From Paraburkholderia caledonica NBRC 102488 (GTDB lineage Bacteria; Pseudomonadota; Gammaproteobacteria; Burkholderiales; Burkholderiaceae): a stretch of DNA of 64,000 nt. Under the pieces are notes generated by a model that was given only the letters and a program-made list of their open reading frames with translations, was not told where the DNA came from and made no database searches. Both the position numbers and the translations under genes were made by a program. This document shows, piece by piece, positions 8,613 to 17,701 of the stretch (positions within the stretch are counted from its first letter, which is position 1; the number at the start of each line of letters is the position of its first letter). Location of the stretch: assembly GCF_000685095.1 (NCBI RefSeq), contig NZ_BAYE01000004.1:62001-126000 (forward strand), written 5' to 3'.

Positions 8613-8873
8613 TTAGGTTGGCGATGAGCCTTTGTATTCGGCGCGCACCTCGTCGCCTGAGGGACGCGTCGTCTCTGCTTGCCGGCGCAGTCTGGCCGCT
8701 TCAATACGTCCCAAGGCTCGCTCACGTACCATCGTCAAATTGATTTCACCGTTCGCCCAGCTTTCGAGATCAGCGATTGTCTCGGAATTCACAACCAGCC
8801 CTTCAAGCCTCTGCGTGGCAATCGCATTGGCTACCGTGGCACGACGTTTAGCAAGTTCCCAGGCGGGGAGCAT
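8613..8873 (-). CDS. VbhA-like antitoxin of the Fic toxin-antitoxin class, without a toxin gene
   Basis: 86 residues. The core AIATQRLEGLVVNSETIADL followed by WANGEINLTMVRERAL matches the VbhA antitoxin pattern (helix with RLEG, then a G-E-I motif and a final helix). I start at the ATG at 8873, which has AGGA seven bases upstream; an ATG two codons earlier is too close to it. VbhA-type antitoxins normally precede a Fic AMP-transferase gene, but the 74 bases downstream and the next gene hold none, so this is an orphan. It follows a small gene (8897-9142) by 23 bases on the same strand. Confidence 0.7.
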   Translation of the reverse strand: MLPAWELAKRRATVANAIATQRLEGLVVNSETIADLESWANGEINLTMVRERALGRIEAARLRRQAETTRPSGDEVRAEYKGSSPT

Positions 8874-8896
8874 GACCATGTCCTAGCTATTGATGT

Positions 8897-9142
8897 TCAT
8901 TTCATGAGGGGTGTCCGCTTGGCTGCTAGCTCGGCAAAGTAACGCGCCATCAGCGTCGTCATCGTGGCCCCGTCGATTACGTTCCGCCTGCGCAATGCAA
9001 CAATCATCCTTTCCGTATCATCCCACCCAACCTCGCGCCGAAAAACGCGGTCAAAGACCCTGTCGAAGGTGGTGTAACGGACGCCATGCTGCTTTGCGAG
9101 GCCCGTCACAAATTCGCGCAGGCTATCGTTTGGGATCTGCAT
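8897..9142 (-). CDS. Hypothetical small protein upstream of the VbhA-like gene
   Basis: 81 residues from the ATG at 9142, which has GGAG eight bases upstream; the longer frame to 9241 has no such site. The protein is helical and basic (LREFVTGLAKQHGVRYTTF, ERMIVALRRRNVIDG, MARYFAEL). I do not recognise the family. It probably forms an operon with the antitoxin-like gene that follows. Confidence 0.55.
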   Translation of the reverse strand: MQIPNDSLREFVTGLAKQHGVRYTTFDRVFDRVFRREVGWDDTERMIVALRRRNVIDGATMTTLMARYFAELAAKRTPLMK

Positions 9143-9482
9143 CGTCATAACTCCGGCCCACGAACGTCTTTTCGGGCTGCAATTTCGACCGGGGCGGTCG
9201 CGCACCGCTTCCAGAAGCAATCGCTGATGGCCGCATTGCATACTACCTCGACCATGGGGGCGCGCAAAGACCCCCTGCAGGGCCGCACTGAACCGATCTC
9301 CGTGTGTCTAGGGGGGCGATGCTGCGATGCCCTGTTGGACGACTCCGACGCGGTGGTGGCTTCGTTGTGGGCGCTGTTTCGTTGCCAACAACCGTCTCTC
9401 ACGCGAGCTGTAGTCGTCGGCCTCGCGGTAAACTTCGTGACAAAACACATCGGCACTCATAGCTACGGGGCAAGTTCAAGAT
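9143..9482. other. Intergenic, no gene seen
   Basis: 340 bases between divergent genes at 9142 and 9483. Frames that cross it lack coding character. It presumably holds two promoters; I see none that is convincing. Confidence 0.35.
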
Positions 9483-10499
9483 ATGCAAATTGGTCTTCGG
9501 CCATCAGCCACAGAAGAAAAGCGGCGACGTTGCGTCAGAACGGTCGTACTGATGCATGAGTTGATGAGGCGGACAGGCTCCGCGAATCCGAATCAGTTTG
9601 CCCAGTGGTTTGATGAGGCAACCGCCTCATGGGCGGACGTGGATGTTCCGAGCCGCAAACCGAGCAAAAAGATCAAACAGGTTACGGCAACGAAGGACCA
9701 AAAAAAATGGTACCCAATCATTAGAGGGGAGCAAGCACTTTCTCCTAAAGGGTTGGCGCAATTGTCGAAGCTGTTTCCAGACGCGGGTCAATATTTCCTG
9801 GAGGGGCCGGGTCGACTGTGGGAGGCCCTTTGGGGACCTGTTCATCAACTTTGGTCCATCGCCGCTTCTATCGGTTATGACACGCCTTACCGACCAGATC
9901 CTGAAATCGACGCTGGTGAAGCATTCACCGGCCCCGACCTGTCGTTTGAAGAATCGCTATACAACTTCGAATGCAGCCTGCTGCTGCGAGACCGGCGGTT
10001 TCTTGACGAAGAAATTGAGTTACGGGACTTGGCTGATTCGATTGCGCTGTATCGCCTACATCAAGTCGTGAACTCGGTCGGCGCCACCGACGGTGTGGGG
10101 GCATACCGGTGTGTTCGCATGTGCATGGACGCCGCCGAACTGTGGGATCAGTTTGACGCCTTCAACACCTTCAGCGCATTTTGCGTATATGGCGCAATCA
10201 ACCGCGAGCTCGTCGACATGGAGATTCGCCGCCTGAAGTATGAGCCTTCCTATCGCAAATCAGTCGGCGTTTCCGCAGCCGACATTGAACGCTATGCCAA
10301 GTGGCCGGGCGCTTTTTGCTCCGAGGAAGAAAGGATGGATGTCTTGCGCATCAGCAGGTCGCCATCAGATATCGAGTTGAAGGTGCTGGGTTACCTTGAG
10401 TGGCTTGAAAATTCCGCCAGTCCGACCCTTCGCGAAAGTATCGAAAGTCGAATTCCACATCTTGCGAGGCTAAGACGCGTTAAAGATTATAAAAGTTAA
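9483..10499 (+). CDS. Unknown island protein, 338 residues
   Basis: A long frame with lower GC and more A/T-ending codons than the core genes. The first 110 residues include a polar basic linker (PSRKPSKKIKQ) and a helical segment LSPKGLAQLSKLFPDAGQYF that resembles the N-terminal part of phage-repressor-like or transcription-associated island proteins; the rest is acidic and helical with a Trp/Phe-rich centre. No catalytic motif, signal or membrane segment. I do not recognise it. The start could also be the ATG at 9552 (MHELMRRTGS); no good ribosome binding site decides it. Confidence 0.6.
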   Translation: MQIGLRPSATEEKRRRCVRTVVLMHELMRRTGSANPNQFAQWFDEATASWADVDVPSRKPSKKIKQVTATKDQKKWYPIIRGEQALSPKGLAQLSKLFPDAGQYFLEGPGRLWEALWGPVHQLWSIAASIGYDTPYRPDPEIDAGEAFTGPDLSFEESLYNFECSLLLRDRRFLDEEIELRDLADSIALYRLHQVVNSVGATDGVGAYRCVRMCMDAAELWDQFDAFNTFSAFCVYGAINRELVDMEIRRLKYEPSYRKSVGVSAADIERYAKWPGAFCSEEERMDVLRISRSPSDIELKVLGYLEWLENSASPTLRESIESRIPHLARLRRVKDYKS

Positions 10500-10596
10500 A
10501 AAATCGCGCGCGCGTTACGGACCGGTGCTAGGGCCCGAACATCAACTGCAGCGCGGCGCCGGCAAAACAACCGGTGGCCGAAATCACGATACATCG

Positions 10597-10690
10597 GTGG
10601 GCGATAACACGTGTCTGTCCACAGGAAAGAGTGGGCGATAACACGTGTATTTCGGCGGCATTTCGCTACTTGGTGGGTGATACCACGATA
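10597..10690. repeat. Iteron-like direct repeats beside a replication initiator gene
   Basis: An 18-base unit GTGGGCGATAACACGTGT occurs at 10597-10614 and again, identical, at 10631-10648. A diverged copy GTGGGTGATACCACGATA (13 of 18 matching) lies at 10673-10690, inside the last codons of the initiator gene. Each full copy ends in the palindrome ACACGTGT, and a DnaA-box-like CTGTCCACA sits between them (10615-10623). Spacing is 34 and 42 bases. Iterons next to an RPA-type initiator are expected for a plasmid origin; the origin function itself is inferred. Confidence 0.6.
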
Positions 10691-11580
10691 GGTACTCTGT
10701 TCGTCAAATGCCCCGAAAGCGCGCGCGCCAATTTACGATGATCCTTCGTGTAAATCGTGACGATATCGCTCTGGCTCAGTAGCAGCCGATATTCTGGCAA
10801 CGAGTCAGCAATCATCACGTCGCGCACCATCCGCCGAAACTCTTTGGGACTTGCCTTGCTGCCGGCCTTCTGCCGCAGCAGCTCCAGTCCAATGCGAGCG
10901 GTCGCCTGACGCCCACAGTGCTTTCGCGCGAGTTCATAAAGGCGCCGCTCGATCGGCTTTCTCAGGCGGAAGTAGTCCTTGTGGAGCGTGAATACCTCGA
11001 AGGACCGTATAGCGCTGAACAGCCAGATCGACAAGGTGATCTCAACGGCAATCATCGTCCCCGGCCGGTCGTGGCTCGCGATAGTTCTCCAGCTATCAAT
11101 CAGCCCAAATCCTTCGTCGATCTGCATCCCGCCGGTGGAGATGTTGGTCGTTATAGTGGTCCCGTGCAATCGCCTTAAAGACAGCTTCAGTGCCCTGTAC
11201 TCTGCCCCGCTTGTCCCGCGACCAGTGGTCTTGAAGAAATCGTATGCCATGAAGCGAACCGTTCGATAGTTCGCGTCCGGCAACTTGCGATCCACCGCCG
11301 CGGTAAGTTGCGAAGTCACATAAATGAGGACGTCCTTGTCATGCTGCGTCGCACGCCCAAGCACGCTCGGCGTGACCGTTATCCGACGTTTGCCGTCTTG
11401 GCTCGCCCACTGCTGGATCGAAAGGTCCGGCCGCGTGGAAAGTGAGAAGATCGGCACTTCCATGCTGGTGGCGTCGGCTTTCAGCGCAAAGCCGACGATA
11501 TCGGCGAGGAAAAAATCTCGAGAAGCGCGGGAACTCGTTAGTCGCTCTGTACGAGCGACTTCGTCGTGACGCGGGCACAA
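10666..11580 (-). CDS. Plasmid-type replication initiator, RPA family
   Basis: 304 residues, similar in layout to the RPA (replication initiator protein A) family of broad plasmid and integrative element initiators. Characteristic parts are DFFLADIVGFALKADATSME (22-41), HDKDVLIYVTSQL (about 79-91), RTVRFMAYDFFKTTGR, the GLIDSW block and RRLYELARKHCG in the C-terminal winged helix. It begins at TTG three bases after the stop of the AlpA-like gene, so the two are probably cotranscribed and coupled. Iteron-like repeats lie just beyond its stop. A replication gene in a chromosomal island suggests an integrated plasmid or an element that replicates after excision. Confidence 0.8.
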   Translation of the reverse strand: MCPRHDEVARTERLTSSRASRDFFLADIVGFALKADATSMEVPIFSLSTRPDLSIQQWASQDGKRRITVTPSVLGRATQHDKDVLIYVTSQLTAAVDRKLPDANYRTVRFMAYDFFKTTGRGTSGAEYRALKLSLRRLHGTTITTNISTGGMQIDEGFGLIDSWRTIASHDRPGTMIAVEITLSIWLFSAIRSFEVFTLHKDYFRLRKPIERRLYELARKHCGRQATARIGLELLRQKAGSKASPKEFRRMVRDVMIADSLPEYRLLLSQSDIVTIYTKDHRKLARALSGHLTNRVPIVVSPTK

Positions 11581-11583
11581 ATT

Positions 11584-11904
11584 CTAGGCCCTCGACGCAG
11601 GCGGCAAATTCGAGAGCTTCGAATCCGCGTGCCGCTTCTCTCTTGCCACTTGCTCCGCCTTGGTAGGCCGCCCTCGCCGCAAACGCCCCGTGGCTGGCTG
11701 CATCGGCTGGGATGCGCCCTCGGTCGCAACGTGACTCGCCAACCAATTCTCGACATCTTCAACTCGCCATAGGAGCCGCTTCGTGCCTGGAATACGGCAT
11801 ATCGGAGGAAGGGCAGCCGGGTTGCGGGTGGCGTCGCTGCGAATGCTGGCGACAGATTTCCGCAGGTATTCAGACAGCTGATCGACGGTTAAAAGCGCTT
11901 GCAT
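11584..11904 (-). CDS. AlpA-like helix-turn-helix protein (excisionase/regulator type)
   Basis: 106 residues from the ATG at 11904; a TTG at 11982 would add 26 residues. Residues 1-60 hold a MerR/AlpA-type winged HTH: LLTVDQLSEYLRKSVASIRS, then CRIPGTKRLLWRVEDVENWL. The tail has an AT-hook-like RRGRPTKAEQ. Proteins of this type act as excisionases or activators of island integrase genes, or as partners of RPA initiators. It sits nearest the tRNA gene, where island regulators commonly lie, and leads into the initiator gene. Confidence 0.7.
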   Translation of the reverse strand: MQALLTVDQLSEYLRKSVASIRSDATRNPAALPPICRIPGTKRLLWRVEDVENWLASHVATEGASQPMQPATGRLRRGRPTKAEQVAREKRHADSKLSNLPPASRA

Positions 11905-12101
11905 GTTGGCCGGGGTGGGCCAAGGCGATTCGTGCACTTGGCCGCAGTGGGTTGCGAATGCATGCAAGGTTCGTCGGTTCAACCGTGGCGATCACGGTAA
12001 TTTCCGAGCAAATTTTTTCCACCCCATCGCTGCATCGCGAAGAACGACCGGTCCGCCACAAATTTGCCACAACGGGTATGCAAAAAACTGCGAAATAAAG
12101 C

Positions 12102-12141
12102 AAAACAACGCACTACATCGCAAGACGTAGTGCGTTGTTTT
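12102..12141 (-). terminator. Strong intrinsic terminator downstream of tRNA-Ala
   Basis: A perfect 15-base inverted repeat (12102-12116 and 12127-12141, arm AAAACAACGCACTAC) with a 10-base loop. On the reverse strand it ends in a T-rich run, so it terminates the tRNA transcript; the A/T flanks let it work in both directions. Confidence 0.85.
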
Positions 12142-12153
12142 TATTGAAAATTT

Positions 12154-12229
<76 letters not shown>

Positions 12230-12292
12230 AACGTGCAAATTATTCTAGCACAAGCATTTTCCGTTTTGCCAAGCCGCCAGCCCAGCAAAAAC

Positions 12293-12643
12293 TCACTTCG
12301 AAGGCGCCCCAGCAAGCACCCAATCGACCACCGCGCGAATATCCGCATCGCTCATCGACTGATGCGCGGGCATTGGAATCATGCCCCACACACCCGAGCC
12401 GCCGTCCTTCACCTTACGCGCCAACTTCGCGGGAGCCTGGGCGTCGCCCTTGTATCTGGCGGCGATCTGCTGAAACGACGGACCGACCAGTTTGCGATCC
12501 ACCGCATGGCATCCCATGCAGGCATTGGCGTTAGCGACCCGCTGACCGCTCGGCATATCGGCCGCGTAGGCCGTCGATACAAACAAGCTCGCCGCCCTGA
12601 ACATCAAAGAAGCGATAACAACGCCAACAACTCCGAGCTTCAT
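12293..12643 (-). CDS. Small c-type cytochrome
   Basis: 116 residues: a signal peptide (hydrophobic to about residue 27, ending AYA-AD), one haem-binding CMGCH motif (42-46) and a methionine-rich segment MIPMPAHQSMSD (88-99) that supplies the axial ligand, then a C-terminal helix. This is the class I cytochrome c551/c5 layout of a soluble periplasmic electron carrier. Its ATG overlaps the stop of the BON-domain gene by four bases, so the two are translationally coupled. Confidence 0.9.
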   Translation of the reverse strand: MKLGVVGVVIASLMFRAASLFVSTAYAADMPSGQRVANANACMGCHAVDRKLVGPSFQQIAARYKGDAQAPAKLARKVKDGGSGVWGMIPMPAHQSMSDADIRAVVDWVLAGAPSK

Positions 12644-13434
12644 TGCGGCGCCTTCGGATTGCCAGGATGCACCGCGTTCGAGTTCGTGACCGGCGCCGGC
12701 GCCTGCTGCTCGAGCGGCCTCGCGCTGACCGATGAGTCCGGAATCGTCCCAACCGTCGCCGCGCCAGCATCCGGCTGCGACGCGGCAACAGGCGCTGTCG
12801 CCGCAGCCGCATTTGCCGCCGCGGCCTCTTGCGGCTGGATGTACTGGAATACCTTCACGACCTGCGTGACGCCCGGCACCCGGCTGGCGACGTCCGCGCC
12901 GCGATTGCCTTCGTCCATCGTGACGAGGCCCATCAGATAGACGGAACCGCGCTCGGCGACGACCTTGAAATCGTTCGCCGAGATATCCTTCTCGGCGATC
13001 AGCGCGGTTTTCACGCGCGTCTCGAGATACGTGTCGTTCGTGCGCGAGGAGAATGAACTCGCCGGCATGATCGTGAGTTCGTTGACGATCGTATTCACGT
13101 TGTTTAAACCACGCACGACACTTTCGGCGCGCTGCTTGGACGCATCGCCTGCCACTTCGCCGGTCAGCAGCACGCGGCGGTTGAACACCGTCACGTTGAC
13201 GTGCGCCGAATCCGGCAGGTTCTGACTGATCTGCGAAAGCGCCTTCACCTGGATCTCGCGGTCCTCGGTCTGCGCGCCGATTGTGCGCCGGTCGGTCGCC
13301 ATCAACGCGCCCCCGCCCGCCGCGCCCGCAACGGCGAGAAAACAACCCTGCAACGTCGCGGACAACCCCGCCGCAAACCCAACCACCAGCACGGTTCTCA
13401 CCAGTGTCTTCTTGACGCGGAATACGCTCATCAA
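12640..13434 (-). CDS. BON-domain outer-membrane lipoprotein (DolP/YraP-like)
   Basis: 264 residues. A lipoprotein signal ends in lipobox LQGC near residue 30, followed by a Gly/Ala stretch. Two BON domains follow (about 50-115 and 125-195; note VFNRRVLLTGEV and ERGSVYLMGLV), then an Ala/Pro-rich tail of about 65 residues longer than in E. coli DolP. BON lipoproteins bind phospholipids and support outer-membrane integrity. Its place just after the DiaA gene, with YraN and RsmI beyond, matches the E. coli rsmI-yraN-diaA-dolP neighbourhood. Confidence 0.85.
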   Translation of the reverse strand: MMSVFRVKKTLVRTVLVVGFAAGLSATLQGCFLAVAGAAGGGALMATDRRTIGAQTEDREIQVKALSQISQNLPDSAHVNVTVFNRRVLLTGEVAGDASKQRAESVVRGLNNVNTIVNELTIMPASSFSSRTNDTYLETRVKTALIAEKDISANDFKVVAERGSVYLMGLVTMDEGNRGADVASRVPGVTQVVKVFQYIQPQEAAAANAAAATAPVAASQPDAGAATVGTIPDSSVSARPLEQQAPAPVTNSNAVHPGNPKAPQ

Positions 13435-13450
13435 CTAGCTCTCCTTCGGA

Positions 13451-14209
<759 letters not shown>

Positions 14210-14281
14210 TCACCATTTCGCCCCGTAGCTCGCACGCGAGCGCAAGTTTATCGCACTAACCCTGTTTCTCCGCGCATTGCG

Positions 14282-14764
14282 TCACACTTCGTCTGCACGG
14301 AAAGCATCGCGTAACCAGACGAGGCGCCCCGCTTCGAACGCAATCACGTCGAAGCGGCAAGCGGGCTGATCCCGCGAATGCGAACGCTGGGTCGCAAGAT
14401 AGTGCTGCGCGGCGCGTACGATTCGTTGCCGCTTCTGCCAACCGATGCTCGCAGCCGCGCCGCCATACTTGCGTTGCGCGCGCGCACGAACTTCGACGAA
14501 TACAAGCGCGCCATCGCGCTCGCGCATCACGAGGTCGATTTCTCCGCCGCGGCAGCACACATTGCGCGCCACGAACCGCAAACGCTGACGCTGCAAAAAC
14601 TCCTGCGCACGCACCTCGAATGCCGCGCCGACGAGTTTGGACCCCGCCTGCCCGGAAAAGTTGTTTGTTATGGCGGCGCTTGCGTTCGGCTTCTTGCCCG
14701 CCGCGTCGGCATTCCTCGCTCCGGCCGGAACGCGCGGCGCTGCGTGGCACAATGACGGCCTCAT
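14282..14764 (-). CDS. yraN: YraN family putative endonuclease-like protein
   Basis: About 160 residues from the ATG at 14764; the true start could lie within the first 40 residues, as family members have about 120. The UPF0102 core is clear: [45 protein letters not shown] and RRIV-type helix, with the E-x-D..VEVR arrangement of a Holliday-junction-resolvase-like PD-(D/E)XK fold. Its molecular role is not established. It is divergent from and close to rsmI. Confidence 0.85.
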   Translation of the reverse strand: MRPSLCHAAPRVPAGARNADAAGKKPNASAAITNNFSGQAGSKLVGAAFEVRAQEFLQRQRLRFVARNVCCRGGEIDLVMRERDGALVFVEVRARAQRKYGGAAASIGWQKRQRIVRAAQHYLATQRSHSRDQPACRFDVIAFEAGRLVWLRDAFRADEV

Positions 14765-14789
14765 TCCGTCCGTTTGCGTTTTCTGCCTC

Positions 14790-15668
14790 ATGACTCCTCT
14801 CTCTGAACTCGCGCAAGGACAGCAGTACCCCGCCGCCGCGCTGTATGTGGTGGCCACGCCGATCGGCAACGTCGCCGACATCACGCTGCGCGCGCTGCAT
14901 GTGCTCGGACTCGTAGATCGCATCGCCGCGGAAGACACGCGCAACACTGGTCAGTTGCTTGCGCGCTATGGCATCTCAAAGCCGCTCATCGCGGTTCATC
15001 AACATAACGAGCGAGCCGCCGCGCAACGCATCGTCGAGCATTTGCAAGCAGGCGAGCGCGTCGCTTATGTGTCCGACGCGGGCACTCCCGGCATTTCCGA
15101 TCCGGGCGCAAAACTCGTCGATGCAGCTCGCGAAGCGGGCTTCGCAGTGATTCCGCTGCCGGGCGCCAGTGCTCTTGCCACCGCGCTGAGCGCGGCGGGG
15201 GATTGGGTCTCGACGTTCTCGTTCCTCGGCTTTCTTCCGCCGAAACCTAAGGCCCGCGCCGCCGCGCTGCAAACGCTCGCGCAGCATCCGCACGCGATGG
15301 TCTTTTACGAAGCGCCGCACCGCATCGTCGAAACAGTGCAGGCGTTGGCCGATGCGTGGGGCGGCGAGCGCAAGCTGCTCATCGCGCGAGAACTGACGAA
15401 GTTACACGAAGCCTTGCACTGCGGCACCCTGGCCGAAGCGCCAACGTGGCTTGCGGCCGATCCAAACCGCCAACGCGGTGAGTTCGTCCTGGTGGTCGAA
15501 GGCGCGCAACAGGCAACGGCCGGCGAACACGATCACGACGCGTTGCTCGAGATGTTGCTGGAGGAGTTGACGGTGAGCAGCGCGGCCAGGATCGCGGCGT
15601 CGATCACCGGCGCGTCGCGCAACGCGCTGTACACGCGCGCATTGGCGCTCAAGAAAGAAGAGGATTGA
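14790..15668 (+). CDS. rsmI: 16S rRNA 2'-O-methyltransferase RsmI (C1402)
   Basis: 292 residues from the ATG at 14790. Tetrapyrrole-methylase fold with the RsmI signatures [33 protein letters not shown] and [13 protein letters not shown], which bind S-adenosylmethionine. The enzyme 2'-O-methylates C1402 of 16S rRNA at the decoding centre. It is divergent from yraN with 25 bases between the chosen starts, a usual arrangement in Burkholderia. Confidence 0.95.
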   Translation: MTPLSELAQGQQYPAAALYVVATPIGNVADITLRALHVLGLVDRIAAEDTRNTGQLLARYGISKPLIAVHQHNERAAAQRIVEHLQAGERVAYVSDAGTPGISDPGAKLVDAAREAGFAVIPLPGASALATALSAAGDWVSTFSFLGFLPPKPKARAAALQTLAQHPHAMVFYEAPHRIVETVQALADAWGGERKLLIARELTKLHEALHCGTLAEAPTWLAADPNRQRGEFVLVVEGAQQATAGEHDHDALLEMLLEELTVSSAARIAASITGASRNALYTRALALKKEED

Positions 15669-15711
15669 GGGAAGCGGCAGAGCCCTCCACGCAGCAGCAA
15701 AGATCAAACAA

Positions 15712-15745
15712 AAAAGGGCCGCCCATGTGCATGAGCGGCCCTTTC
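15712..15745 (+). terminator. Intrinsic terminator after rsmI
   Basis: Arms AAAGGGCCGC and GCGGCCCTTT enclose a short loop, followed by a T run (CTTTTTT at about 15747). It ends rsmI and may also serve the convergent rlpA transcript. Confidence 0.8.
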
Positions 15746-15806
15746 GCTTTTTTGCAAGCAGGCGTCGTTCGCCATGCCGGTCGACGCAAACAGCGCCGTG
15801 CGCCTA

Positions 15807-16442
15807 TTACTTCTGCGCGATGGAACCCGAATCGGAAGCCAGCGTTTCGTCACGCGCCTGGCGCGCTTCGTCCTGCGTCAAACCTTCAATCTTCACGCGC
15901 GCGGTGCCCGCATGGCGCATATCGAGAACATTCGCTGCCGCCATCGACAGATCGATCACGCGGCCGCGCGCATACGGACCGCGGTCGTTGATTCGGACGA
16001 CGACGGAGCGCGAAGTAGCGGGATTCGTCACCCGCACGTACGAACCGAGCGGCAACGTGCGATGCGCTGCGGTCAGCGCGTGCATGTCGTAACGCTCGCC
16101 ATTGGCGGTGCGGCGGCCATGAAAGCCGCGGCCGTACCAGGAGGCGCGTCCGGTCTGATGAAAGTCCGAAACACCGGTACTGTCATCCGAAAGCGGCTTT
16201 GCATCGGCCAGCGACTGCCCTTGCGCGGCAGCATCGGCGGACGCCGGCGCGCTGCCGTAGGCTTGCGGTCCGAAAGACGCTGCTTGCGCGGTCTTTGTGC
16301 GGAGCGGCACGGCGCTTGCGACGCTGCTGTCGGCGCCCGGCGGCGTGGCGCAACCGGCCAGCACAAAAAAGGCAAAAAGTGTCCCCAGACTACGGGATAA
16401 CCGAGTTTTCATAAGACGTGCAATCAAATTGTCGAGCCGCAT
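15807..16442 (-). CDS. rlpA: RlpA-family lipoprotein (septal lytic transglycosylase type)
   Basis: About 211 residues; the ATG at 16412 (MKTRLSRSLG) is an equally good start. Signal peptide with lipobox LAGC, then a low-complexity Ala/Ser linker, then a double-psi beta-barrel: GRASWYGRGFHGRRTANGE, ALTAAHRTLPLGSYVRV and VRINDRGPYARGRVIDLS. The Asp of NDRGP and the WYG loop mark RlpA. No SPOR domain is present after the barrel, so septal targeting by denuded glycan binding is not shown. The enzyme cleaves naked glycan strands at division sites in Pseudomonas. Confidence 0.85.
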   Translation of the reverse strand: MRLDNLIARLMKTRLSRSLGTLFAFFVLAGCATPPGADSSVASAVPLRTKTAQAASFGPQAYGSAPASADAAAQGQSLADAKPLSDDSTGVSDFHQTGRASWYGRGFHGRRTANGERYDMHALTAAHRTLPLGSYVRVTNPATSRSVVVRINDRGPYARGRVIDLSMAAANVLDMRHAGTARVKIEGLTQDEARQARDETLASDSGSIAQK

Positions 16443-17056
16443 CACGCGTAGTTGAGCGTGTTGCCTGCGACTCCGGCGGCAAAGGACGACAACGCGCCGC
16501 GCAGACGAGCGCAGAACGTCAAAGCCCGGATGCGGCTCACTCAGCCGCTACCGCACGGTTAATTTTCACGTCTGGCGCAACCTGTCCCCGGCAGCCTGAC
16601 CAGACCCCACATGCCGCCATCGAACGTGGCAAACACGTTCTTGCGCGCGAAACTCAGCGTGCAGGAACGGCGGCGTAGGCCCCACCCAGCGTCACGACCG
16701 TAAGAGTCGTAGCAGGCGCGCGGCGCCTGGCTGGACAAGACGTGTGCATCGAAAGCTCGATACCTGATGGCCGTCCAAAACCGCGACAGCCCATACTTGA
16801 GTGGCGATCCGCGCTCCTATTTTTGATAGGGACGCATCGCCTTGTGGCAGCACGATTCCTCGCGCATGGGGTCCATTATACCTAAAACAGAATGCTGTGT
16901 TGCTAAGCGACTGAAAACCTTGATGAATCTTCACCGTTGCTGCAAAAATCAACAGACAAAACGCTGCGCGGCAAGCATTCGCGGGCGCCGGCAAACCTCG
17001 GCGCGGCGCGTCGAGACGCCGGTACAATCAACGTTTTCCCCGCGGCGCCGTCATAC
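16443..17056. other. Long intergenic region between rlpA and the hydrolase gene
   Basis: 614 bases between divergent genes. On the reverse strand it holds a perfect TATAAT at 16875-16880 followed by a 16-codon frame (listed separately). A 7-base inverted repeat links 16867-16873 with 16603-16609, which could close a transcript of about 270 bases. I see no other gene. Confidence 0.4.
16817..16867 (-). CDS. Possible 16-codon leader ORF (MREESCCHKAMRPYQK)
   Basis: A perfect -10 hexamer TATAAT (reverse strand, 16875-16880) lies seven bases before an ATG, so the transcript would be nearly leaderless; the -35 is weak. The frame encodes 16 residues with two adjacent cysteines and stops within a hairpin CCTAT-CAAAA-ATAGG (16815-16829). 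The next gene downstream on this strand is rlpA, about 375 bases away. It may be a regulatory peptide, part of a small RNA, or chance. Confidence 0.25.
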   Translation of the reverse strand: MREESCCHKAMRPYQK

Positions 17057-17701
17057 ATGAAAGTCACTTTGATCCCCGTCACGCCGTTCCAGCAAAACAG
17101 CTCGTTGCTCGTTTGTGAGGCAACCGGGCGTGCGGCCGTCGTCGATCCGGGCGGCGATCTGGACGTCATTCAGGCTGAGATCGCGCGCCAGAACGTGAGC
17201 GTCGAGAAAGTCTTCCTGACGCACGGTCACATCGACCACTGCGCAGGTGCGAAGACACTCGCCACGCATTACGGAGTGCCGATCGAAGGCCCGCATCCTG
17301 ACGAACGCTTCTGGCTCGACAAACTGCCCGATCAAAGCACGCGATTCGGCTTTCCCGCAGCCGACGCGTTCGAGCCCGACCGTTGGCTCGACAATGGCGA
17401 CACCGTGCAGTTCGGCGACGAGACGCTCGAGGTCTATCACTGCCCGGGACATACGCCCGGCCATGTGGTGTTCTTTAGCCGCGCGCATCGGCTAGCGCTG
17501 GTCGGCGACGTGCTGTTCGCAGGTTCGATCGGTCGCACGGATTTTCCGCGCGGCAATCATGCGGATCTGGTGCGCTCGATTCGCGAAAAGCTCTGGCCGC
17601 TCGGCGACGACGTCACCTTTGTCCCGGGCCACGGTCCCACGTCGACATTCGGCGCGGAGCGGCGTAGCAATCCCTATGTTGCCGACGGAGTCGTCGCATG
17701 A
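17057..17701 (+). CDS. Metallo-beta-lactamase-fold hydrolase (glyoxalase II-like, YcbL type)
   Basis: 214 residues from the ATG at 17057. Zinc ligands are clear: [10 protein letters not shown] (HxHxDH), [14 protein letters not shown] (bridging Asp) and PGHGPTS. The length and the absence of the GloB C-terminal domain fit the YcbL/type II glyoxalase group, which may hydrolyse S-lactoylglutathione or other thioesters. The stop overlaps the start of the exonuclease gene in ATGA. Confidence 0.85.
   Translation: MKVTLIPVTPFQQNSSLLVCEATGRAAVVDPGGDLDVIQAEIARQNVSVEKVFLTHGHIDHCAGAKTLATHYGVPIEGPHPDERFWLDKLPDQSTRFGFPAADAFEPDRWLDNGDTVQFGDETLEVYHCPGHTPGHVVFFSRAHRLALVGDVLFAGSIGRTDFPRGNHADLVRSIREKLWPLGDDVTFVPGHGPTSTFGAERRSNPYVADGVVA

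Noticed and set aside
1..12150. Direct repeat of the tRNA-Ala 3' end as the left island boundary
   Set aside because: I looked for the 3' end sequence (TGGTGGAG and GGATCGAACTCC) in the left part and did not find a second copy; the boundary may lie outside the window.
16561..16880. 6S RNA gene
   Set aside because: The closing stem is only seven bases and the rest does not fold into the long rod with a central bubble that I would expect; kept only as a possibility under the leader-ORF finding.
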